Origin: Brasenia schreberi
Taxonomy: Eukaryota; Streptophyta; Magnoliopsida; Nymphaeales; Cabombaceae
Direction of reading: 5' to 3'
NCBI GenBank assembly: GCA_036023115.1
Contig: JAYKKT010000086.1
Coordinates: 12,601,501-12,665,500 of the forward strand
DNA: 64,000 nt
Shown: positions 21,841 through 33,372 of the stretch, one piece after another
Position numbering within the stretch: position 1 is the first letter of the stretch
Layout: each line of letters begins with the position of its first letter
Made by a program: the position numbers and the translations under genes
Notes under the pieces: model-generated
Told to the model about the DNA's origin: nothing
Seen by the model: only the letters and a program-made list of their open reading frames with translations
The model's database searches: none

Positions 21841-22620
21841 TAGTGTCAGCGCACCACCACGGAACACCTCATCTGAATCAAATTGCATAATGAAGATTTA
21901 GAGCACCACGGCAGGATGAGGGAAGCGCTTCTTGGCTGAATCCCACCACGCACACACCAGCAAGAATAAGACGAAGAAAAAAGGAAGAGAGTGAAAGACT
22001 TGAAACCTCGATATTTCTTGGATCAAATTGGATGATCTTTTTTGAATGCCTACTATGATTAACAGGACCTTTATTTATAGGAGAAGTCTGAGATGCATTT
22101 GTAATTTTCTTTTGAGCATAAAATTGATAATTTTGTCATGTCTTTATTATCATAAAAATCTGATGAACAGGACTTCTATTTTCATCTTCAATGCAGTAGG
22201 CAAGTCCAACCAAGAAGATGATGCTACTTCCACTAAGAGACCAGCCATCAAATCGAGCTTGGTTCGTCCCATCTACTCTCCCTTCATTCACATTATTCTC
22301 AATCAGCTGGCCCAACTTGGGCAACTCCCTTTTGATTCTAATTATTCAGCTGGATATACGCACATATGTTCCGGTGGAAACTGTTCTCGTCAGCTATGAG
22401 TGAGACCAATATTGACTCAAGTGGATTGCGTTCCAACTGCCTAGGTCGGTCCTTGAAGGATGGGTAGTCTTGTCCAGGGTAGCTCTTCAGAAATATGTCA
22501 ATTAGGTGCAATCGAACGTACTCGTCTTTAGCAGCCTGTTGCTGATGAGATCTTGATAATTCCAGTATTTCCACCCGAGGAAAGTATTGTCCCATCTTCT
22601 AATCTACCATTCTTCAACAA
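21841..22620 (-). other. Unidentified block with minus-strand TATA box and short frames
   Basis: The minus strand has a TATA-like CTATAAATAAAGG at about 22067-22080, downstream (on that strand) of an 85-codon frame at 22338-22595. That frame contains LSRSHQQQAAKDEYVRLHLI and RQLERNPLESILVSLIADEN. I do not recognise the peptide. The arrangement could be an LTR with U3 to the right, or the decayed end of a gene. No flanking duplication was found. Confidence 0.3.
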
Positions 22621-24240
22621 AGGGCAGTGTTCAGTTGTCCCTCCCATAATACTATAATGAGTTGACATCTCTGCCCATTTAAGGGTCATTATCACACACA
22701 CTCACTTCACCACACACATATTATAGTCGTCCCTCTCATGCGGCCACCCAACCATGATTAAATCCACTTAAACATCTCATATTTAAATTTAAAAGCTATT
22801 TAGTGCATGCTACGTTAAAAGCAAAGTATAGAAAGTAAAATGGTACTTTTAATTTTAAAATTCAAATCTCCATTAGTGATCATATATATCAAATAGTAGA
22901 TATGTTTAAATGGCTTTTGAGCATGACTTGGTGTGCGCATTTACTGTTTTTCCGATATGTATGTGTGTATATACATATATGTAATTTATATAAATCTTGC
23001 TCGTTCAATCTATACATGTTGACATGTATCAGTGTCGGTACATGAAGTGAATATAAACCTTGTTTTTTCTTCATCTATATACTAAGCATACATTTTATTA
23101 GACATGATCAGTTCCAACCGAATGGATTTGGAACCAGCCAAACTGGAACTAGAAGCAGAACTGAAATTGGATGAATCCTTGAGGTTTTGAGAAGTCTTAG
23201 ACTACATCGGAATCGAAACTGTTGCTTCCAAACCGGCTGGAATTGTGGTTCTAGTTCCACTAAAAGCTTGAAAGATCAAATAGCATCCCTCCCTCTTTTA
23301 GAAATTTCCCTCATATCCGTCATCCTATTTCACATGTACCCATTTTGATAACCCTATGAAAATACATGCCCATTGATGTATCCCTAGAAGACCCACTCAT
23401 TAATGATGGTTGACAAATCAATTAAACGATCAGGTTATCAATCATTTCTTAATCAATGTTTCAGAAAATATCTTTCAAAATAATAATAATCATTTTCCTT
23501 TTACTAATAACTTTAATTATCTTTTTCATCAATGAGATGACGATTGATTAGTCAGTCAGTTCTGGTTGACTGAGGCTATTTGTTCCAGCTAGGCAGTTGT
23601 TTTAACGCTCTTATATTAAAAGCATTTTATTTTATTTTTCTTGTTTTATAATTTAACTGAAGTTAAAACCAGATTTGGATCTGGTTCTAGTCGGAAACCG
23701 TCAGTTATGAAACTGTAACCAAAATAAATCAGGAGCCGTTTCGGTTATGATTCCAAGTTCCAAGGTAGCTGGAACCGGCTGTTTTGATGATGTGTTCTGT
23801 CTTTTTAATGACGATGATCACTTTGTTTTGATCATATATGATATTTGTCTTTTCATTTTATAATGAGCAGGAATATGATAGCCTAAAGGACAAGTGATCA
23901 CCATTCTGGTGCTTTCTCTCCTTGGATTATTGTCGATTCATATGTATATAATGCCACTCCTCTAAGGTTTCACTCTTGCATAGCTGGTCGTATGACGTGA
24001 TAAAGAAAGAGGTATATGTATATGATCTTTGTTTTCATCAAAAGAAGTAAAAGGTGTTCAAGGCTGGTTGTTTTTCGAGACTGACTTGTTGGCAGCTTCT
24101 GGTGGCCATTAACTCGAAACTTTGCTGCCTCTATGCTTGGGTTTGAATTGACCATGAACCCTAAGCTAAGAATCGTAAGACAAGAAGTTTGGAAGTGAGG
24201 TGAACACCATACATACATTAAAATAAGAAGTATGGATGAG
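22621..24240. other. Non-coding DNA containing a possible hAT-like element
   Basis: Two GGTTC/GAACC-rich blocks at 23105-23270 and 23650-23790 are arranged like those at 18770-19430, suggesting a non-autonomous hAT-like element of about 690 bp. No ends could be fixed. The 82-codon minus-strand frame at 23970-24218 is not recognised. Confidence 0.35.
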
Positions 24241-27200
24241 AGGTGACGTCCTTCATATTCTTATAAGAATGTCCATTAGAGGTAATTATATGGAAGGAAC
24301 TTGTGTAGTGTAGCTGCTCTGTCTTTCATATTTTACGCTACCTTTGTTCTCTTTAGGAACTTGACGTATATGTTTAACACATTCACATGATCTTTTTGAA
24401 ATATTTAATGATAAAATTTAATTTATACGGATTTGTTATTAATGTTTCTAATCATTAATGAACAAGTTTGAATTGTTAGAACCCACTGTCTTTTACAAAA
24501 AAGGAAAGAAAAAATTTGCACGTACATGATATTATTTTGCCAACCGGACCATATTTATGACAATGTAGTGGTGGTTGTCAACCACCATATAAACTACCAT
24601 TAAGATCCTAAGATTACATGGGTTGATGAGAAGCACTCATCTTCTATGGAAGGGCGGTATAAATTACGATGGTTTCTTTGGTCACCAGTTCTTAATAAAG
24701 TGCCAATTAAAATAACCATTTTAAACCAATTTTTTGTAGTGGAAAAAATGAGGAAAGAAAGGTTTAGTTAGATAAATTTCGATGCACAATTGAGCTAACC
24801 TACCTCTTGATAGCGGGGATGTTATGGTATGATAGTACCTCAATTGTCCGTGTGGTCCCATTCTAGTAGTTGGTTAGTTGTCTTTCTTAAGTTGAAGTTC
24901 ATATTCAATTTGCAAATGACTAATCATTCATATTTGAAAACTTGACAAAGAAGAAATCGTTACACAAGTCAATGAATGAAATGGCTCTCGAGCGAGCCCA
25001 GAAATGCTGAAGTCATGTCTGGAGGGTCTTGAAACCTATAGGTGTCCCAAAAGTTTGACAACGAATGTTCGCCTGAAGTGATGAATTTAATGACTCATAA
25101 TTGATATATTGCATAAATATATGCCCTCATTGAGGTGTTACAAGAGTCAATACAACTGTCACTATGTTACATACTAACTGATATACCTGGTGATTCACAA
25201 GTTCTAATCGCCCCTTCGAGGTCATAAGTTCTGACTTGAGTGTGGGCACAAGCACTTAGTGGTGGCAGTTTCACGTTTGAGCTGTATTGGTACTTGGATT
25301 ACATCATATTCTCGTTATAAGCTTGTCCCAACATAGGTATGACCTTCCGATCTAACTTCATGTCACATGACTAAAGAGGAAAGGAAGGATGGGGCAATAT
25401 GTTTGAATATAGGCATTTCATAAATAGAGAGAAGTAGCAATACTGGAAGGATTGAATTTAAGGGTTTGACTACAATGGGAGGCAGAAGCCTAACACACAC
25501 ATGCATGCATCCCCACCCATCCCCCGGAATCGCCATCACACTGATAGCAGGGAAGATTTTTGAATACTCAAACTGAGCTCATCTTTTTCTCGCTAATGGA
25601 GTTGATATGAGCACCACTAGATTCTTTTTGTGCTCACTATGCAAAACAAGCATACCAACAAGAATAGGTCCATCAGGTCATGTAGTTGTCATGAGGAATG
25701 CCCTTTTCTATGTCCCACCAATAAGCCCACATGGATCACATGGTCAAAGTGAGTGAAAGACCAAGCTAGAGAGTTAAAGAGGATCGCTTGAGACAAGTAC
25801 TAGATCGGGACACCCAAAAGGAAGCTCGACCAAAGCTAATTTTTGGAGGATTAAATTTTCTAATGAAACTCGAAATCGAGTCTTAATACTTGAAGGAACT
25901 TTTGTATTAAGTCACGGTAAGTCTTTCAAATTTCATAAAATGTTAAACGAAATAAATAAACTCATACATTTACTAATTAAATCATGCTCATAAGACATAT
26001 TCAACTTAAGACAATAAAATTTCTTTGTTCTACTTCCATAGGCAACAAACACATGAGGTAACAACAAATCAGTGAATACGAAGACTTGAAACATATATCA
26101 ACAAAAGTAGTTGATTGTGTAAATAAAAATAAATTAGAAAAGTCAAGTTGGTGGCATGAGTCATCTCCCATCTATCTTAAACACTTTCGTTTTAAAAATA
26201 TGTGCTACTTCGACTTATAAGAAACCTATCATTGTCTCAACTATGATATCCCTCGTGTGTAGGAGTTCCGCTACACACCATGACACAATACATATAGAGA
26301 TGATCAACAATCAATTTTTTACATCAAAATTATAATAGGGATACCTACAAAATTTTCACATTTAAGTTTAAATGAAATGCACTTTCAATGAAATTACTTG
26401 TCCGAAATATTTGTCATTAAGTCAAAATTATTTCATCAAACATTAATATGAGTAGGATGCGCTACCTACGTCACACAATAATCACATAAGGTTGCAACCT
26501 TATTATAAATTCAAAGCCAATCTAAATGTCTTAAATAATTGAAAATATCCTCACCTGAATCTCTTAATTTGAGATTGAAATTGTTATTCCTAATGCTTGA
26601 ACAACCTTTGTACTATAATGATAACCCAACCTTACTTATATAGGAACTAATATCTCTCGGCCAATACCTAGCGATTACTCATACCATTAGTATTGTGATA
26701 ACTCTCTTGAGACAAATCATTCAATATCGATAATCTTCCAAATCCCATCAAATATTGTACATAGTGAACAAGAATTATAAACCAAATCATATTCATAAAA
26801 CATGTAACTTAAATCAATACAATTTCTTCTCACGCGAAGCCAGCAGGAATAACAAGATAAAATCGCAAATATAATTCAAAATATTTCTGATCAATATCAA
26901 AATTATGGCTATACACTCTTCTTTCTTTCAAATGCCGGCCATAAAAACATTAAAACTTATTACTCCAATGACATCAATTGTGACTCAGCAATTACCTTAA
27001 CTTAATCTAACAGCAATGGGTGGCATCATCAGCTCTGCAAGCAAGTGCCAAGCTAAAAGCAACTACGTTATCACAACCGCAAATGTCATGTTTACACTAT
27101 CTTAAATGGAAATTCTAAATAAAACCACTTCAAAATAAAGCTCATGCTAAATTTAATATTACGTAAAACAATTATATGCATATATAAACATAATTGTTTC

Positions 27201-27690
27201 AAGCGACCTAACAAGCTGCCAAAACTTCAATCAATAATACTGCCTCGACCACATAGTTAGTATATATGTAATATGTCAGTTACTTTCACATTATGACAAC
27301 ATGACACGTGCATGTTATAGCCTACTAGGCCTCCAAGATCATCTAACAAGCATTACCAATGCCTAACTTCATAAAGGACAAGTAAAATAAAGATATTGGC
27401 ATGACTATAAAATCACTTATAATGTGATATATACGCCTATATTGATCTTCTATCATTATAACATTGTAAATATTAGTACTTTTACATAATTATATGTATA
27501 GAATATCTATTTTGTAATTCGAAAATGCAACTCTGAAATTGAATCAAATAAAATCACCTTTATCAAATATGACTATAATCCTAAACGTGTTTTGTTTGTT
27601 ATCCCATAAAGCTAACTCAAAAATCTGAATATTAAATTAAAACAATCAAATTCTAAGCTTTGTCTTCTAACTCTATCAATAACCATATTG
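24241..27690. other. AT-rich non-coding DNA
   Basis: No frame above 60 codons and no domain is visible on either strand over 3.4 kb. From about 25900 the base composition is very AT-rich and resembles 6.4-7.6 kb in texture. Nothing further can be supported. Confidence 0.5.
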
Positions 27691-27739
27691 CCATCTCTAT
27701 CAGCCTATTGCAAACTCAATCATTCTAGTTATATCTTCA

Positions 27740-28270
27740 GTGTCCTGGCTGCAGTATTCGTCCTTATCCAAAATTCAATATTCACATTTCTCATTTACAT
27801 TTTTAACTCCAAACATGATCAATCAAACTCTAAATTCAAACACTCTAATAAATTGCATATATTAATTACAACATAATTATTTTGGCTCCACATGACCCCA
27901 AAATCATGTTATCATCTATACTTCAAGGATCAATTAATTGTGCTCTAACAACTCTAATAATCATAATTTTAACCATTCTAATGCACAAATATCAACAACC
28001 TATGCTTTAATACGACTCTTATCATGCCTTGAACCACGGCCCCCACCGGATGGTCAACCCCTCCCTAACCCTAATATTGGTTACGACCCAGAGAGTGAGG
28101 TGAATGAAAAGTCAAAGGTTAACATTATTCAAATAATTAAATGACAAACTTTTCACAACTAAAATCCAAATATTTCATATTTATCAATAAATGATGGGCC
28201 ACCAAATAACCAATTCTACGATTCTCTAATTCACAATCCAAATCCAAACTCCAATCTAATAATTAAAATA
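27740..28270. repeat. Dispersed AT-rich repeat, copy 2
   Basis: This is the counterpart of 6490-7020 in the same orientation, sharing ordered words with substitutions throughout. A 68-codon frame at 27938-28144 is by chance. Confidence 0.55.
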
Positions 28271-31019
28271 ATATAACTTAAATAATATAATTTAAACGAA
28301 GTAGCCAATGGGTTAGCATCACCAACATGTTCATTCGAGAATCTGTCACCCTCCTATCCCGATCATACTACATGTCCCGGTAGTTAGGATTACAGACCAT
28401 GACTCCATGTCAATTGTTATTTTAACCCACACATTGAAACTCACGAGGCAGCACTACTGGATATAGTTCCACAATTTAATGGTGTCTCCTACCACCCTGA
28501 AGAGAGTGGACGCACAATGAATAATGTTCACTCAAGCATACTCATGCAATGCATAAATACAAATAATAAAGCAGTTTACAATAAACACATTAAGCAACTT
28601 AATAATTATTTTAAGGTATGTAGAAAACAATTCATAATCATATGCATCATTTAAAATCAACCAAAAGTATCTAAAAAGGGAACACATCTATCTACTTGAA
28701 CCTCCCATCAAATACATTACCTAAGGCCACTTCTTTTTAAATCAGATCACTTTGCACCTAAACAAATATAAAATAATTATTAAAATATAAACTACCTGAT
28801 TAGCAAACCATCTATTTAATTCGCATGCAAATCAGAGTCTAAATGATTCCTATACAAGCAAAATACCCCAATCGGGTACTTGATAAAGATCCTAGATCCA
28901 ATTTTTTTTATATAAAATCACTTTATTTATTTATTAATCTCAATAAAACTATTATATTAATAAAATACATTTAATTACAAAACCAACATTTCAAACTACA
29001 TCAAAAAAGGACTCCAAACTACCCGAAAGCAGCTCTAAAACTCAATTTAGATCAGTTTGGATCTGTCAGATCTAATAAAGGAATCTGAATCTGTTCACTC
29101 AACTGTGTTCAGTCTCGAGGATCCATTGTGATAAAACAGACCTAGAACCGAGTCACTTAAAAGACACATCGCGTCCAGCCCAACCCAACACGACACGGGT
29201 CGTATGACACAGACACAACACTGTCCTAACAGCCACTACTAACCATCATTTTTCTTCAAAATGCGGCGATTCTGAAGTTGTTTTCCATCCAACCAATGCC
29301 AATCCGTGTCTCCGTCGTCTTCTCTATCATTTGCCCCAAAATCTACCTCTAGTAACCGACAACTTTGGCTGAAAAATGAAAGGAAAGAAGAAACTTACCG
29401 GAAAAAATGGATTTCTCGGTAATTTTACGTCGCCTTGTCGTTGAAGAACGAACCCAATCCGTTTCTCTCTTGATTGTGATTCAATGGAGCCCAAATATGA
29501 CTTTGATTCCAACCATCTTGATCAATAATGGAATTAAAAAATGGATGAGACTTACCTTGAGAAGATCTGACGAAATACCTCTTTCCCTTGTATTTCTCTT
29601 CGGCTCCGGTTTCCTCGGGCGACACTCACTTTCTACCTCTCTCTGCAGCATTTTGCTGCATGATGGAGAAAGCCTGGGGCAAGACATGTCCGGTTTTAGG
29701 CGGTTCCGCTAAAAAAAAACATTTTAGAAAAAGAAGTCCATGGGATGCGAACTCCCGCCTGACTCAAGGATTGGCCACTATCTATGAGCCACGCTTGCAA
29801 ACCGCCGATTCTCAATAATTATGAACCGTAACTGTACCGAGAAGTACTCGGTTCGATTACGGTTCCGGGTCTAGTTCGGTCAGTTCTGGTTATCGGAGGT
29901 TTCAGACCAGTTCAGTTCTGGTTTGAACCGTCATATCGATTTTGAACCAGTCATGTCTACTTAGAGCACCCACCTGGGTGGTCGGTGGCATACATACAGC
30001 CTCTCTCATGTGAATCAGATCGGGTCCAGCTCAACTGGGTCGACCCCACCTAAGTTTCTCGGATCCCTCTTCGTGGCTTTTCATATTGGGGGATAACATC
30101 TTCTCATTCATACTAAGCCTAGTGAATGACAGACACGTGCGTAACTTCGATCACGACGAACAAGGAGAAAAACAACGCTCTTCTACTGATCGTGTCATGG
30201 TTCAGAATTGGTTAACACAATTTGTTCAAATTTATGGCTTGAACCACCACAGCCTCCGCCAAAATCAATCACATCATCGAAACTTCACCGGGTGCTCCAT
30301 TACCTACGAAAAGCCCAATGTTCCCTCCGAGTACCTTTACTGCCCGTCCAGCATCAACCCGGGCCGTTGCTGTCGCTACCACCAGTCTTCTTCATGATGA
30401 ACCTCTTATCACATTTTCCAGTACATTCTGATCCTTGGATTGGATCATTATCAAATCCAATATAAATCCAGTTTGAGATCCAACTACTTAAAACTTTACC
30501 TCTATTTGATCAGGCTTAGTCAGTTCAATCTCCTGGTGCCTTGGTTGGAGCGGAGTCTTCTTCGACTCAATACATATATCACTCACTTTTGGATCAAACC
30601 CCTTTAATTTATATATTACTGAAAACCTATCGAAGAGCTCTAACTAACGATACCATTTTCAAAGTGACATTTAGCATTTATAAATTTGTGTGCGTGGGGG
30701 CCTCATAATCCGCATGGATTCAACAGGAAATTCTTGTGGGGCTCGATCCGGAAGGATTTAACGCCATTAGGTGAACACAACATAAAAAGAAAATAAAAAT
30801 CAAAAGAGGCATGAAAACAAGCTAAAACCAACGCATGGTGGTTCAAATCACGCGCGGTGCCCACACTACGATTATCGTGGTAAATTATATTAGGCAAAGG
30901 CAAAAACCGGGAAAAGGGCAGTTTTAACCGTTGCTTTCTTATCTTCTGTTTTTCTTCTCTATTTTCTTGAGGGTAGGTAGAAGGGTGCGGAGACGTCTGT
31001 GGCTCGGCCCATTAACTGG
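28271..31019. other. Non-coding DNA downstream of the GALS gene
   Basis: This is the 3' flank of the galactan synthase gene. It holds a GGTTC/GAACC-rich block at 29825-29950 and overlapping chance frames at 29327-29818. A frame at 30208-30465 (containing LWLEPPQPPPKSITSSKLHR) and its neighbour at 30086-30397 are not recognised; they could be a captured gene piece. No clear poly(A) signal was singled out after the stop at 31020. Confidence 0.4.
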
Positions 31020-31365
31020 CTATTGAGGGGTTTGGGCCAGGCGATGCCCGATGGTCTTGAGCTCGAATTTCCTGACGGCCGGTGCTAGTTTTCGCATGGT
31101 GTCGTCATAAACGAAGGGTGTGCCTTCAAAGGTGAACTCTTTGACGTTGACAAACTCACTGCATGTCTCCGGCCGGCTTGCAATGGCATCGTGGTAGTGG
31201 TAGTACATGATCCGCCCTTCAGTATTGTGAGTGGTATAGCCGATCACATGCTCTGACAGGTGAACCCCCGCCGCGAAAGCGTTTCGAGCCTGGACCGCGT
31301 ACTTGCGGTCTCTCCATATCTCTGTCCTCGCATCCTTGAACACCAGCTTCTCGAATCCCCATTGC
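31020..31365 (-). CDS. GALS: Galactan beta-1,4-galactosyltransferase (GALS family, GT92), exon 2
   Basis: This exon encodes the last 114 residues and the TAG stop. It begins after a TTTGTTCAG acceptor and its first base completes the Arg codon split by the intron. It reads QWGFEKLVFKDARTEIWRDR, then KYAVQARNAFAAGVHLSEHV, GRIMYYHYHD and PFVYDDTMRKLAPAVRKFEL. This is the conserved C-terminal end of plant GT92 galactan synthases. Those enzymes extend beta-1,4-galactan side chains of rhamnogalacturonan I in the Golgi. The frame has no stop or shift and higher GC than its surroundings. It lies 12.4 kb from exon 1. Without it the enzyme would lack about a quarter of its length. Confidence 0.92.
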
Positions 31366-31453
31366 CTGAACAAACCAAATTGCCAATTACCATCTTGATC
31401 ATGTACAAAACTATTTTACGTTTTTCACAATACATAATCGTTTCCAGTAACAA

Positions 31454-31458
<5 letters not shown>

Positions 31459-31541
<83 letters not shown>
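31459..31541. repeat. (TC)n(TA)n(CA)n microsatellite near the GALS acceptor
   Basis: Twenty TC units (31459-31498) run into eighteen TA units (31499-31534) and a short CA tract. In the sense of GALS transcription this reads GU, UA, then GA repeats, ending 93 nt before the acceptor. Confidence 0.95.
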
Positions 31542-31542
<1 letters not shown>

Positions 31543-31957
31543 AGCGTGGGTACGCACAAAATGAAGAGCTAGATTTACTGAAATCCTGTTATTAGATTGC
31601 ACATCTTGTATCCATATATTAGTCACTTAAAATCTCCATCCCAAGTCAACCAATAAAAATATCTTCCTTCCCCTAGAGAGTTTCGTGGGAAATCAAACAG
31701 TAATGCAACCGAGTGCAGGGCCCCAACTCACCGGGCACCCAGCACGTTAGATCAACAGCAGGATGCTTTAGACCATAGCCGTTGGTAGGGAGCTCGACTT
31801 CTAGAAGGTGCATGTATGAGTGTCAAGCTTTGGCCTCTTTTGAATAAAAAAACTCATCCTAACACTCTTTGGCTCCCACCTCGCAGGTGGGGGATTCGAT
31901 TCCCTCAGCGTGCATGTCAAGAAGAAAGAAAACTGTCACCCAACGATATTATGGGCA

Positions 31958-31962
31958 GTGAG
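31958..31962 (+). repeat. Left target duplication of Copia-A
   Basis: GTGAG here is repeated exactly at 42640-42644 on the other side of Copia-A. Confidence 0.9.
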
Positions 31963-32265
31963 TGTTGGATTTAATTTGCATTAATGATATTTAATTCATG
32001 TTGTATCCCTAAATATTTAATTGATATATGTGAAAGTCATAAAGTGTAAAAAATAATATATGAGGGATTTTTGTAAAAGATGAATAAGAGGAGACAAAGT
32101 TTAGTATCATATTCAAGAATGTTACAAACCCGCTAATCTTTTTATATAGTTGGTAGCTCATAAATCTTAGTTCAAAGAGTTTGAGAAGAACATGCTATAC
32201 CACACTATCTTGTAATTATCTTTTTAATCGAAAAAACTTTTGATCTAACGGTGAAGAGTTTTTTT
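31963..32265 (+). repeat. Copia-A 5' LTR, truncated
   Basis: The stretch matches the first 300 bases or so of the 3' LTR at 35729: TGTTGGATTTA, GCATTAATGATATTTAATTC, AATATTTAATTGATATATG and ACAAACCCGCTA. It then breaks off shortly after CTTTTGATCTAACG. The primer binding site is lost with the rest. Confidence 0.88.
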
Positions 32266-32477
32266 ACGGTCGAGGATGATCTAATCACTTATTAGCAGGC
32301 TATGACCTCACTCGAGGTTAAGTTTTGGAAGGAAGCCGTTAATGATAAAATTCACTTAATTCTTTTCAATGGTAATCGAAAATTGGTAGATTTGCCTCAT
32401 AGTTGTTTTACTATGGGTTGCAAGTAGATCTTTAAGAAGAAAATAAGTATAGATATAACATATAAATCCATATTAGT
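32266..32477 (+). repeat. Misplaced duplicate of Copia-A RT start
   Basis: This block is a diverged copy of 33699-33919 in the same orientation. Both read TCGAGGATGAT, GAGGCTATGACCTCACT or GCAGGCTATGACCTCACT, and AAGTTTTGGAAGGAAGCC, ending CCATATTAGTTG. It codes for the start of copia RT, which should lie after integrase. Here it sits directly after the broken 5' LTR and before integrase. Confidence 0.85.
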
Positions 32478-33365
32478 TGTTAGGCTTGTGGCTATTTATG
32501 TGATGTAGAGGATCTGTTTAAAATTTATGTAGAATTAATTGTTGATTCTTTTATGAATTTTAATGATAATAAAGTCTTTCCTTAAGTTTCATATTTTTCT
32601 TTTTTTGTGTGCAATGTTGAATCATCTGATGTATGGTAAGGTAGGTTGGGTCATGTAAACCTTTATTCTATGAAAATAATGATGAATTTAAATCCTATCC
32701 CTAAAACTGTTATAGGTATATGTGTGCAAGCGAAGCAACATAGGAAACATTTTCATACGGTTGAAAGAAAATCCGAGATTTTAGAATTGGTATATATTAA
32801 TATTTGTGAATTTAATGGAATGACTACAAGGGATAACAAAAGATATTTTATCACGTTTATTGATGATTACAATAGATACTGTTATATTTACTTACTTAAA
32901 AGTAAACATAAAACTTTAGAAAAGTTCTAAATATTTAGAAATAAAGTACAAACTCAAACAATAAAGATAGTTAAACGATTAAGGTCTGATAGAGAAGGAG
33001 AGTATACTTCAAATCTTTTTCAAGTATACTATCAAAATAACGATGTTGTTCATGAGGTTACTACTCCATACTCTGTTTAGTTTAATGGGATAGTTGAACA
33101 GAAGAATATAACCCTTTGTGATATGGTTAATATTTTACTTTAAAGTTTTTGGTTACCTACCTACATTTGGGGGAAGCTTTGAATATGACAAGTCATATTC
33201 TAAATAGAGTTCTCCATAAGCATAAGTAAAGTAGTTCTTTTAAGCTTTACAAGGGTTGAAAGATCAGTCTCAAATATCTTAAAATGTAGGTTGTCTTGCG
33301 AAAATACTCTTTCTTGAGCAAAAGAAAAAGAAATTAAGACCTAAAATAATAGATGTTATATTTCT
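32478..33365 (+). pseudogene. Copia-A GAG-pre-integrase and integrase remnant
   Basis: The frames read GRLGHVNLYSMKIMMNLNPI, CVQAKQHRKHF and FITFIDDYNRYCYIYLLKS (the open frame at 32646-32930). Beyond the next stop come LRSDREGEYTSNLF and similar pieces. This is the HHCC zinc-binding region followed by the integrase catalytic core, with the first two catalytic Asp regions visible (IDDY, SDREGEY). Stops at 32928, 33078 and later make it inactive. Confidence 0.82.
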
Positions 33366-33372
33366 AGGTTAC

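Noticed and set aside
29327..29818. Five overlapping frames on both strands
   Set aside because: None shows a motif, and their overlap on both strands is typical of chance frames in a locally GC-richer stretch.
31244..31595. Overlapping frames around GALS exon 2 with ERERER or SLSLSL tracts
   Set aside because: They arise from the TC/TA microsatellite in the intron and from other frames of exon 2.
31860..31920. tRNA-like B box (GGATTCGATTCCC) near the Copia-A insertion
   Set aside because: No A box at the right distance and no cloverleaf could be drawn. It may be a SINE trace, but support is too weak to annotate.
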